Source of the DNA: Zobellella iuensis
GTDB taxonomy: Bacteria; Pseudomonadota; Gammaproteobacteria; Enterobacterales; Aeromonadaceae
DNA length: 64,000 bases
Reading direction: 5' to 3'
NCBI RefSeq assembly: GCF_016746085.1
Contig: NZ_JAERTZ010000025.1
Coordinates: 588,844 to 652,843 of the forward strand
The notes below the pieces were generated by a model. The model did no database searches and was not told the origin of the DNA. It saw only the letters and a list, made by a program, of their open reading frames with translations. How positions within the stretch are numbered: position 1 is the stretch's first letter; every line of letters begins with the position of its first letter. Both the position numbers and the translations under genes were made by a program. Positions 42,803 through 50,157 of this stretch are shown here, piece after piece.

Positions 42803-44911
42803 TCATACGTTGCTGATTAAATCAGAATCCAGATTCAAAACTTTTCTTATTTCATCAATAATAAGATTTATTGCTTCTTTACGTTTTTCACTATTATTTA
42901 GAGGTAGACTAATGTGAGATACTTTGGGTGAGTAATAGAAAGCTTCTTTTTTTAGTTTTTTATCTTTCTTCAGATAGTCGGCAGCATAGGCTACCGCAGG
43001 AGTACCTACCGCGGTTGAGAGTGAAAGTGTTGCGGTATAAGCACCAAATAACAAATCCAGGTTACTCAGCATAGCAGCTGTGTTTTCAAAATCGTTTTTT
43101 TGATCGAGTTCATTCAGCCTGTGTATTACTCTGCCAGAGCGTTGTTCAATCTCTCCCAGATCATTTTCACACTCAACATACATACAGTTGATGAACTCAA
43201 CTTCAGGAACAGAGGATATGATATATGCAACTTCATTATTAGTTAAGTAAGAAGTACTTCTTGCACCACTTACAAAACTACTTCGCCAAATCAAACCTAC
43301 TTTTATCTTTCCTGCATCCACCAGCTCACTTAATTTTTCTTTCCAATAAGAATTAACTTCACCGGCCACTTTAAAATAATTTTCTTTATATAATAGTCTA
43401 CCCATTTCTTTATAAGAAAAATACGGCAAATCACCAGAAAGAATCACTTTTTCAGCTGAGGATATAAGCGCCTGCACATCAGGATTTTTTATATCAAAAA
43501 ACTCACCTTTAAGAACTGGATGAAAATGAGCTGATGGAAAAAGGCTTGAGAACAAATTAATCAGCCTAGGGGAGCAATATATATCAACATGAGATGCTTT
43601 TTCGACAATCCATTCATAGTTGCTAGCAAAGAGAATTTCATCACCAATACCTTGCTCTCGCAATATAACAACCCGCTTACCTTTAATATCTTCACCGTTC
43701 CATACTTTATCTTTTACAGTTTCCCAAGAAGCATTGTACCTAAGATATCGTCCAGAGATATAGGATTGAAAAAAGCTGCCCCTATCTCTTTTTGCGAGAA
43801 AATACATGTGCTTATTCCAAACGTTAGTCTTGTTGTTTGGTATTATCTTGTCGAGCTCAAGACAAATATCATATGCTTTTTCAACCTCCCCCATGTTAAG
43901 ATAAAACTTCATCAAGTTAGATATTACTTCTCTGTCATGGGGTAACGCTTTACGTAATTTGAAAAGCTCATTGGACACAGAGATTAGATCATTTTTTTCA
44001 ATGAATTTTTTACCTTCATCTATAGCAAGATAGCGTGATAGCACTCTATACTTAAATAAAACTAAATCTTCATTATCATCAGAAAATGATGATAACGTCT
44101 GATCAGCAGAAACATAGTTTCCATTTCTATAATAATACAGACCTAACAATTTTTTATTCAAGTCGTCATCAGGGAACTTTTTAACTAGTTTCTCGAGGTA
44201 ATATACAACAGCAGATGTACTGAAACTTGCTTCGAGACACTTAGTTAAGGGGGTTAAATATTTAAAAGAAGAACTACTAACTGCCTTATCAAGGTAAAAA
44301 ATTGCTTTCTCGTATTTTTCTTTTTTTTCTAAAAGGACACCGTAGAGACCATACGCTTCTATATTATCTGATTCAATAAGCAATACACTTTCCAGCAGTA
44401 TTTTGGCTTCATTCAACTGATTTTTATTAATCAAGAAAAAAGAAAGAGAAAGTGTTATGTCAATTGTAAAAATCTGACTCTCTTCATTATCTTTGACTGA
44501 GGTGCCAACATCACTATCAGAGAAATCATACTCTTGCTTATAAATAGTGACCAATCGCTCCAACAAGTGCATACTTGATGGATGCAGTTCATGTAACCTG
44601 AGATAAAGCTTTAACGCTTCACTATAACAATTTATATGGAAAAAGTTTTCCGCTTGCGCTAATAAAAAATCTTCATTATCCGGTGACAAAGCAATAAGTT
44701 GCTCACCGTATAAGCTTGCCTTATCGAAGTCTTCCATTTCCTGTAACAGCTTGACAATAGAGTGCAACAGCTCAGTATTCTCACTGTCTACATGTAATAA
44801 TTGTTCGAAGTAGTACAGGGCCTTATCAAGCTTTCTATTATGGTAACAATGCAGCCCTTTATCCAATAGCTGTTGAACTTTCATGGTGTCTGAATCGTTG
44901 TTCTGCTGCAT
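42803..44911 (-). CDS. TPR protein with glycosyltransferase-like C-terminal domain
   Basis: A 702-residue protein. Residues about 10-390 are tetratricopeptide-type helical repeats (for instance YHNRKLDKALYYFEQLLHVDSEN and CYSEALKLYLRLHELHPSS). From about residue 402 a GT-B-like domain starts, with KVWNGEDIKGKRVVILREQGIGDEILFASNYEWI and later MLSNLDLLFGAYTATLSLSTAVGTPAVAYA, as in TPR-linked GT9/GT41-like enzymes. It lies directly beside fliS and faces the pse genes. With no Maf in the window, it is the best candidate flagellin glycosyltransferase; this is inference. Strongly AT-rich. Confidence 0.75.
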   Translation of the reverse strand: MQQNNDSDTMKVQQLLDKGLHCYHNRKLDKALYYFEQLLHVDSENTELLHSIVKLLQEMEDFDKASLYGEQLIALSPDNEDFLLAQAENFFHINCYSEALKLYLRLHELHPSSMHLLERLVTIYKQEYDFSDSDVGTSVKDNEESQIFTIDITLSLSFFLINKNQLNEAKILLESVLLIESDNIEAYGLYGVLLEKKEKYEKAIFYLDKAVSSSSFKYLTPLTKCLEASFSTSAVVYYLEKLVKKFPDDDLNKKLLGLYYYRNGNYVSADQTLSSFSDDNEDLVLFKYRVLSRYLAIDEGKKFIEKNDLISVSNELFKLRKALPHDREVISNLMKFYLNMGEVEKAYDICLELDKIIPNNKTNVWNKHMYFLAKRDRGSFFQSYISGRYLRYNASWETVKDKVWNGEDIKGKRVVILREQGIGDEILFASNYEWIVEKASHVDIYCSPRLINLFSSLFPSAHFHPVLKGEFFDIKNPDVQALISSAEKVILSGDLPYFSYKEMGRLLYKENYFKVAGEVNSYWKEKLSELVDAGKIKVGLIWRSSFVSGARSTSYLTNNEVAYIISSVPEVEFINCMYVECENDLGEIEQRSGRVIHRLNELDQKNDFENTAAMLSNLDLLFGAYTATLSLSTAVGTPAVAYAADYLKKDKKLKKEAFYYSPKVSHISLPLNNSEKRKEAINLIIDEIRKVLNLDSDLISNV

Positions 44912-44944
44912 TATTACACTTCCTGCTTTAATTGCTCTAAACCG

Positions 44945-45331
44945 TTAAGACTGAAATTCTACTGGAATGGCATCCCAGCTGTCTTTTATCTCGCGGAGCA
45001 GACCGCTGACTACCTCGAGTCGTTCAATATCGTTTTCGCTATTGGCCTTTACAAGTTCGTTCATCATAAACTCATACAATCCTTCCAGATTATCGGCGAT
45101 TTCCCCACCCGCCTCATGATCGAGTGCCAGACGCAGTTCGGCCAGTATCATCAGGGTGGTACTCAGCAGCTCACCACGCTCGGTAAAGTTTTCCTGCTCT
45201 ATGGCGACTCGTGCCTTGGCCAGACGTTCCAGGGCGCCTGCCAACAGCATTTTTACTACCTGGTAAGGGGTGGCGATGGTTTTCTGACTATCCAGGGCCA
45301 CGGATTTATAGGCTTTCAATGAGCCACGCAT
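44945..45331 (-). CDS. fliS: Flagellin export chaperone FliS
   Basis: A 128-residue four-helix protein with the FliS pattern: SLKAYKSV, ATPYQVVKMLLAGALERLAKARVAIEQ, ILAELRLALDHEAGGEIADNLEGLYEFM. It binds the flagellin C-terminus and delivers it to FlhA. It lies 9 bp after fliT. Confidence 0.95.
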   Translation of the reverse strand: MRGSLKAYKSVALDSQKTIATPYQVVKMLLAGALERLAKARVAIEQENFTERGELLSTTLMILAELRLALDHEAGGEIADNLEGLYEFMMNELVKANSENDIERLEVVSGLLREIKDSWDAIPVEFQS

Positions 45332-45340
45332 ACATTACTC

Positions 45341-45637
45341 CTAACTATCTTTTACGTCTTTATAGGCCTGCACGGAACGCCGACCCTTATGTAGTATTTT
45401 CAGCTGGTCAGCCAGTTGCTGCCGTAGCTGCTCCGCCGCGTCTTTGAGCTGCCGCGAGCGGGCAATCAGCGCGGTTGACTCGGCACTGCCCAACCGGCCA
45501 TCGTTAATCACTTGCTGTAGCAACTCGGCCCTAAGCGCCAACTGTTGCTCCAGATACCCTTCATCCACCCCATCGACTTTCGCCAGCTCGGTAAACAACC
45601 TCTCGTCCAGCTCCGCCAATGCCTGGGCCGCGCTCAC
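45341..45637 (-). CDS. fliT: FliT/FlaI-like flagellar chaperone
   Basis: A 98-residue helical protein starting with GTG, overlapping the fliD stop by 4 bp. Its sequence is weakly conserved, but the size, helical Gln/Leu/Glu-rich composition and position between fliD and fliS match FliT (called FlaI in Vibrio), a chaperone for the cap protein FliD. Confidence 0.7.
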   Translation of the reverse strand: MSAAQALAELDERLFTELAKVDGVDEGYLEQQLALRAELLQQVINDGRLGSAESTALIARSRQLKDAAEQLRQQLADQLKILHKGRRSVQAYKDVKDS

Positions 45638-47019
45638 TGGTTACCCCCCATGGAGGGCATGCTGGCAAAGGCCGCCATCATCGAGTTCAGTTGCTGGTTC
45701 ATCTGGGCCACCATCATATCCATGGCGGAAAACTGTTTGTACACCCGCAACTCAAAACTAGCCATATATTCTTCAAACCGGTCGGCGTCCTGCTCCACCC
45801 GTCTCATCTGTTTATTCAGCGATTCATCTTTTTGGGTCAGAATGCCGTCCTTGCCAATAAAGCTTTCAATCAGGCTGCTGAGTTTGTTGCCAACGCCGTT
45901 TTCCGAAGCGAAAAGGGCCCCGACCTTTTCAAAGTTATCGCTAACCTGTTTTTTCAATAAGGTGTCATTCAGCTCTATGGTACCGTCCTGCTTGGTTTTA
46001 ATGCCCAGTGCGGTCAGGCTGTTCAGCGGTTCGAGCGCTCCCTCCACCGGCTCACTGAGCAAGCTGCGGATTTTTGAGCTCAGGGAACGAGTCGTGCTGT
46101 CGCCATTCAAGGGGCCCGCCTTTTCGTTCTCCGCATCGTATCGGCTAAGCTGATTAATAATACCGATGACCTTGTTGTAAGATTTAACAAAGTCCTTCAG
46201 GTTGGTTTCCACCGCGTCCTTATCATGACCTATAGTCAGGGTGGTGGTCGGTTTGCTGCCACCGGGATCGTTTAGCGCTGTTAAATTCAGCGTGACATCG
46301 GCAATGGCGTTTTTGATTTCATTGGACTGGCTGGTGACGATGGCGCCATCGATGGAGACTCTGCCGTTTTGAGCAGCCTGGATCTGGTAGGTTTCCCCCA
46401 GGCTGGAGAGGCTGTTGCCGTCTTCACCATCATTATTACTGCTGGCAGTCACGGATATCTGGTTATCGGTGCCGGTTTTATCGGCGAAATACACCAGGCG
46501 CGAGCCATTATCATCGGTGATTACGGTAGCCCGTACGCCTTTATTGTCTTCCGCGTTATTGATGGCGGTCGCCACATCGGCCAGCGAGCTTTTATCTTGG
46601 TCGATATTGACGGAAAAGGACTCACTGCCTACCTGCAGGGTTAAACTGCCCGAGCCCAGGGCTTTGTCTGGCGCCACCGCAGCCGAGCCCAGCTTATGGG
46701 CCTGGGCCAGTTGCATCACCTGTATGCTGTAGCTGCCCGCCACGGCATTTTTACCCGTTTGTGCGGTGATGAAATCCGGCTCACTCAGGGTAACGGAGCG
46801 TTTTTGAAACGCATTCGCTTCACTCAGCTTCTTAAGCGCACTATTAAACTCCGCCAGGGCGCTTTTAATGGAGCCATAGGATGAAAGCTGCACGTCGATG
46901 GCATCGGCACGACGTGCCAGCTGTTGATCCTTGGCGGCGCGCTCGCCGGCCACGGTGGCGTCCACAAAGGTCTGAACCGGAAAGCCCGAACCCACGCCGG
47001 GTAATTTTAAACCAGACAC
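45634..47019 (-). CDS. fliD: Filament cap protein FliD
   Basis: A 461-residue hook-associated protein 2. N-terminal LKLPGVGSGFPVQTFVDATVAGERAAKDQQL and C-terminal FEEYMASFELRVYKQFSAMDMMVAQMNQQLNSMMAAF are the D0 helices of the cap. It polymerises flagellin at the filament tip. It starts 11 bp after flaG. Confidence 0.96.
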   Translation of the reverse strand: MSGLKLPGVGSGFPVQTFVDATVAGERAAKDQQLARRADAIDVQLSSYGSIKSALAEFNSALKKLSEANAFQKRSVTLSEPDFITAQTGKNAVAGSYSIQVMQLAQAHKLGSAAVAPDKALGSGSLTLQVGSESFSVNIDQDKSSLADVATAINNAEDNKGVRATVITDDNGSRLVYFADKTGTDNQISVTASSNNDGEDGNSLSSLGETYQIQAAQNGRVSIDGAIVTSQSNEIKNAIADVTLNLTALNDPGGSKPTTTLTIGHDKDAVETNLKDFVKSYNKVIGIINQLSRYDAENEKAGPLNGDSTTRSLSSKIRSLLSEPVEGALEPLNSLTALGIKTKQDGTIELNDTLLKKQVSDNFEKVGALFASENGVGNKLSSLIESFIGKDGILTQKDESLNKQMRRVEQDADRFEEYMASFELRVYKQFSAMDMMVAQMNQQLNSMMAAFASMPSMGGNQ

Positions 47020-47030
47020 TATGCTGCCTC

Positions 47031-47441
47031 CTATGCCTTGGTATCGAGCAAACCCCGGCTGGCTTCCGTTAGCCGGGTAATCACATCGAGCAATTCCTCG
47101 GTCGGGATCTGACGCACCACGTCGCCGGTGTCGCTGTCCAGCACGGTCACCACCTGGCGGCCCGAGTTTTCATCCACACGGAACTGGAGCCCGCGGTTAA
47201 AGGTGCCAATAAAGGACTCCATCTGCCCGGCCATCTCTTCCAACTGCTCGATGGAAAAGGCCGTTGCATCCTGGGCGATGCCCGGTGTCGGCTGTGTGGC
47301 GGCTGTCTTGTCCATGGCCTGCACCGCCTGGGCGGTTTGCGTGGCTTCGCTACCCGTCGGCCGGGCTACCACAGATGACGGCCTGGTCATCAGCTCGGAT
47401 ACTGAGACGGGAGCCTTGGGCGATAAGGGAGGAGTATTCAT
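47031..47441 (-). CDS. flaG: FlaG family protein
   Basis: A 136-residue protein with the C-terminal FlaG domain (LQFRVDENSGRQVVTVLDSDTGDVVRQIPTEELLDVITRL). FlaG proteins influence filament length. The ATG at 47441 follows GAGGATACCGGC; the longer open frame upstream lies in a terminator region and is not coding. First gene of flaG-fliD-fliT-fliS. Confidence 0.92.
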   Translation of the reverse strand: MNTPPLSPKAPVSVSELMTRPSSVVARPTGSEATQTAQAVQAMDKTAATQPTPGIAQDATAFSIEQLEEMAGQMESFIGTFNRGLQFRVDENSGRQVVTVLDSDTGDVVRQIPTEELLDVITRLTEASRGLLDTKA

Positions 47442-47476
47442 GCCGGTATCCTCAAGCAGTAGCCATACAGATGAAC

Positions 47477-47542
47477 AAATAAAAACGCTGTTTAGCTTAA
47501 TGATCCAGCGGCTATATGCAAGCAACCTTAAGCTAAACAGCG
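47477..47542 (-). terminator. Intrinsic terminator after fliC (15-bp stem, T tract)
   Basis: A perfect 15-bp inverted repeat, CGCTGTTTAGCTTAA and TTAAGCTAAACAGCG, is followed on the minus strand by TTTTTATTT. It lies about 50 bp after the fliC stop, next to a second hairpin. Confidence 0.8.
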
Positions 47543-47546
47543 AACA

Positions 47547-47566
47547 GACCGGGGCTGGCCCCGGTC
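47547..47566 (-). terminator. GC-rich hairpin after fliC
   Basis: A perfect 9-bp stem, GACCGGGGC and GCCCCGGTC, with a 2-base loop. With the next stem-loop it forms a tandem terminator or mRNA-protecting structure for the abundant flagellin transcript. Confidence 0.75.
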
Positions 47567-47594
47567 AACCAATTAAGGGTGTTACCCCTCTTAT

Positions 47595-48416
47595 TTAGCC
47601 CAACAGGGACAGGGCCGCCTGGGGAATTTGCTTGGCCTGGGCCAGAATGGAGGTACCGGCCTGCTGCAGTATCTGCTGCTTGGTCAGGTTAACGGTTTCC
47701 TGGGCGAAGTCCACATCCTTGATACGGCTCATACCCGCTGCGGTGTTTTCACGAATGTTGGCCAAGTTGTTGATGGTGCTGTCCATGCGGTTCTGGAAGG
47801 AACCCAAGGTAGCGCGTTCTGTATCAACTTTTGCAATCGCTGCATCAATCCTTGAAATGGCTGTTTTTACGGCGTCATACGACGCAACAGATAACCCCGT
47901 GAAAACACCTAAAGCAGTGGCTCGAAGATCTGCGATGCTTAGCGTAACGCCATCACCGGAGTTTGCACCTATCTGAAACATTTTACCGTTAAAGCTTCCT
48001 TTAAGAAGCGTGCCACCACCAAACTTGGTTCTGTCCGTAATACTACCCAGCTCTTTTACCAGCTCATCAATCTCCGTTTTGATCGCCGTTCTGTCTGCGG
48101 TGCTGTTGGTATCGTTACCGGCCTGAACCGCCAGATCCCGCATCCGTTGCAGGATATTGGTGGACTCATCCAGCGCGCCTTCGGCGGTTTTCGCCAGGGA
48201 GATGCCGTCGTTGGCATTCTTGATGGCCACGCCCAGGCCACGCACCTGGGAGTTCAGCCGGTTGGAGATCTGCAGGCCGGCGGCGTCGTCCTTGGCGGAG
48301 TTGATGCGGCTGCCGGTGGACAGCCGCTCCATGGAGGTGGCAAGGGCCATGGAAGACTTGTTCAGGTTGCGCTGGGCACCCATGGCAGTGACGTTGGTGT
48401 TGACGGTAATCGACAT
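47595..48416 (-). CDS. fliC: Flagellin FliC
   Basis: A 273-residue flagellin consisting almost only of the D0/D1 helices: N-terminal SMERLSTGSRINSAKDDAAGLQISNRL and C-terminal MSRIKDVDFAQETVNLTKQQILQQAGTSILAQA flank a short centre (about residues 135-190). The central segment is Ser/Thr-containing and would be where pseudaminic acid is attached. It is the only flagellin gene here; polar-flagellum relatives often have several. Confidence 0.97.
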   Translation of the reverse strand: MSITVNTNVTAMGAQRNLNKSSMALATSMERLSTGSRINSAKDDAAGLQISNRLNSQVRGLGVAIKNANDGISLAKTAEGALDESTNILQRMRDLAVQAGNDTNSTADRTAIKTEIDELVKELGSITDRTKFGGGTLLKGSFNGKMFQIGANSGDGVTLSIADLRATALGVFTGLSVASYDAVKTAISRIDAAIAKVDTERATLGSFQNRMDSTINNLANIRENTAAGMSRIKDVDFAQETVNLTKQQILQQAGTSILAQAKQIPQAALSLLG

Positions 48417-48486
48417 AGTGAATTCTCCGTTGAGGTCGTTCCGGCGCCATGCCGGTGGTGCTTTGTATTCTTTGTTCTTACCAAGG

Positions 48487-48513
48487 TTATCGGCGGGGTT
48501 GGCGGCAACTTTA
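48487..48513 (-). promoter_or_regulatory. Sigma-28 promoter for fliC
   Basis: TAAAGTTG and GCCGATAA with 11 bases between them on the minus strand, a near-perfect FliA site 71 bp upstream of the fliC ATG. Confidence 0.92.
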
Positions 48514-48629
48514 AGCGATTTTTATCAATTTTTTCGGCCGCCACGGCGCCAACCCGGTTACAGATGAGTATCGGCGGGGGCGCCAAGAGCTTTAGCAAAA
48601 AATCGTGGGCGAACAGGGCGTCGAGATGA

Positions 48630-48836
48630 AAGAGCACGGGCTGGGGCGGTCTCGCCTTGCCAATCCAGATCGTGCCACTGCCCACCTACGCCTCCTGGCT
48701 CAACCCCATCGAAAAGCTGTGGCGCAAACTGCGCCAGGAGTTAACCCATCCCCATCCTTGGGGCCGCTTCCTTGAGCAGTTCGCCAGCGACTCGGTGGAG
48801 CTCCTGCGCTACGTCGGTCTATGGATACCCGATTAA
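48630..48836 (+). pseudogene. IS630-type transposase C-terminal remnant
   Basis: A short open stretch on the plus strand reads through VPLPTYASWLNPIEKLWRKL to the stop after LLRYVGLWIPD (48834-48836). The PxYxxxLNPIExxW motif is the third-acid region of IS630-family DDE transposases. There is a stop just upstream (48627) and no start or N-terminal domain, so it is a decayed fragment. It marks a past insertion between fliC and flgL. Confidence 0.8.
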
Positions 48837-48885
48837 TATGTTAAAGATCATTAGTGGACCAATCCGGGCTGCGGCGTTGGAGGTT

Positions 48886-48903
48886 GGTCGAATAAATTCT
48901 ACC
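48886..48903. repeat. Degenerate GGTCGAATAAATTCGACC palindrome
   Basis: GGTCGAATAAATTCTACC followed by CTAC, one base off the family found at 28.2, 53 and 54.6 kb. It lies just downstream of flgL. Confidence 0.75.
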
Positions 48904-48918
48904 CTACACGTCCTCAGG

Positions 48919-50151
48919 TCAGATATAGTTGAACAAGCTCATGCTCTGCACCTTGCCGAACATGCTCTGGGTGGCCTGCAGCGCCACCATGGTCTGGCTG
49001 AATTCGCCGGTGGCCTTGGCGTAGTCCAGATCCTCCATGCCGCCACGCAGTTTTTCCAGGGTCAGCGTCATCTCTGCGTGGAACTCCATCTGGTTGTCCA
49101 GCCGCTGCATGCGGTTGCCGGTGTCGGCCCGCACCCGGGTAAAATGACCGGCCATGGCGTCCAGTTCACTTAGAATATCCCCCAGCTCACCTTGGCCACT
49201 GGCATTATGGCCATCGGTTTCCAGCCAGGCTTTGGCGCGGTTTAAAATATCGAATACGCCGAGCTCATCCTGGCCAGAGCCGTCGCGCACCGCGGACGAC
49301 AGGGTAATCTCGTCGCCGGCGGCAGCCTGGCCCTTGATGGTGATTTCCACACCGTCCACCGTCACCGGGCTGCCGGGCTGGTACAAGAGAGGGCCGGTCT
49401 CGCCGCCGTCCTTGTCGGTGATGGTCAGCTCCAGATCGCCGTCGGCGTTTTCGGCAAAGCTCAGGTTATAGGGGTGGGCATCGGTAAAGGCGGCCTTGTC
49501 CTGGATATGCGCCCGCTCCACCCGCAGGGAGTTGCCACTTTCGCTGCTGGCCAGGTTGTAGCGCACGGTAAAGTCGCCGCGGGGGTTGGGCACGCCGCCA
49601 AATACCAATTCACCGTCATGGTTCAAACCGACTTTAACCCTATGGCCTATGGCCATCTCCCGCTGGCCGCTGTCGCCGGAATACACCACGGAGCCGTCGG
49701 GCTGGCGGGTAAAGGGGGAACTATCGGTCTGGAAGCCGCCAAAAATATACTGGCCGAACTCATCCTGGGTGTTGGCCAAATCCAGCATTTCATCGATACG
49801 GCTCTGCAGCTCGGCTTTATAGGCATCCCGCTCATGCTGGGTAATGGTGCCGCTGTTGGCCCCCAGCATGATCTCTTTTACCTGCATGGCAATATTTTCT
49901 GCTGTGGTCAGGCCGCTTTCTTCCCGGCGCAGCCGGTTTTCGGCCAGCTTGATATTGTTCTGGTACTGGTCGAGCGTGCGCAGCTCCTGCTTGTAGTTGA
50001 GGATGCCGTTGGCCGACACCGGATCGTCGCTGGCGTAATGCACCCGCTTGCCGGACGACATCTGCGCCAGTTGTTGGTTGGCCTCGAAGGTGCGGCCACT
50101 GATATTGTTCAGGTTGCGCTGGATAAATTGAAAGCTGGATACCCGCATCAC
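48919..50151 (-). CDS. flgL: Hook-filament junction protein FlgL
   Basis: A 410-residue FlgL (HAP3). The N-terminal helix MRVSSFQFIQRNLNNISGRTFEANQQLAQMSSGKRVHYASDDP and the C-terminal EKLRGGMEDLDYAKATGEFSQTMVALQATQSMFGKVQ are flagellin-like; the middle is a variable surface domain. Longer than enteric FlgL (about 317). It follows flgK by 6 bp. Confidence 0.95.
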   Translation of the reverse strand: MMRVSSFQFIQRNLNNISGRTFEANQQLAQMSSGKRVHYASDDPVSANGILNYKQELRTLDQYQNNIKLAENRLRREESGLTTAENIAMQVKEIMLGANSGTITQHERDAYKAELQSRIDEMLDLANTQDEFGQYIFGGFQTDSSPFTRQPDGSVVYSGDSGQREMAIGHRVKVGLNHDGELVFGGVPNPRGDFTVRYNLASSESGNSLRVERAHIQDKAAFTDAHPYNLSFAENADGDLELTITDKDGGETGPLLYQPGSPVTVDGVEITIKGQAAAGDEITLSSAVRDGSGQDELGVFDILNRAKAWLETDGHNASGQGELGDILSELDAMAGHFTRVRADTGNRMQRLDNQMEFHAEMTLTLEKLRGGMEDLDYAKATGEFSQTMVALQATQSMFGKVQSMSLFNYI

Positions 50152-50157
50152 GGCTCC

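Larger units (their letters stand above)
48417..48918. other. Intergenic region between fliC and flgL
   Basis: It carries the fliC leader and sigma-28 promoter (48487-48513), a transposase remnant (48642-48836) and a degenerate palindrome (48886-48903). The rest shows no gene. No flgL terminator is obvious. Confidence 0.8.
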
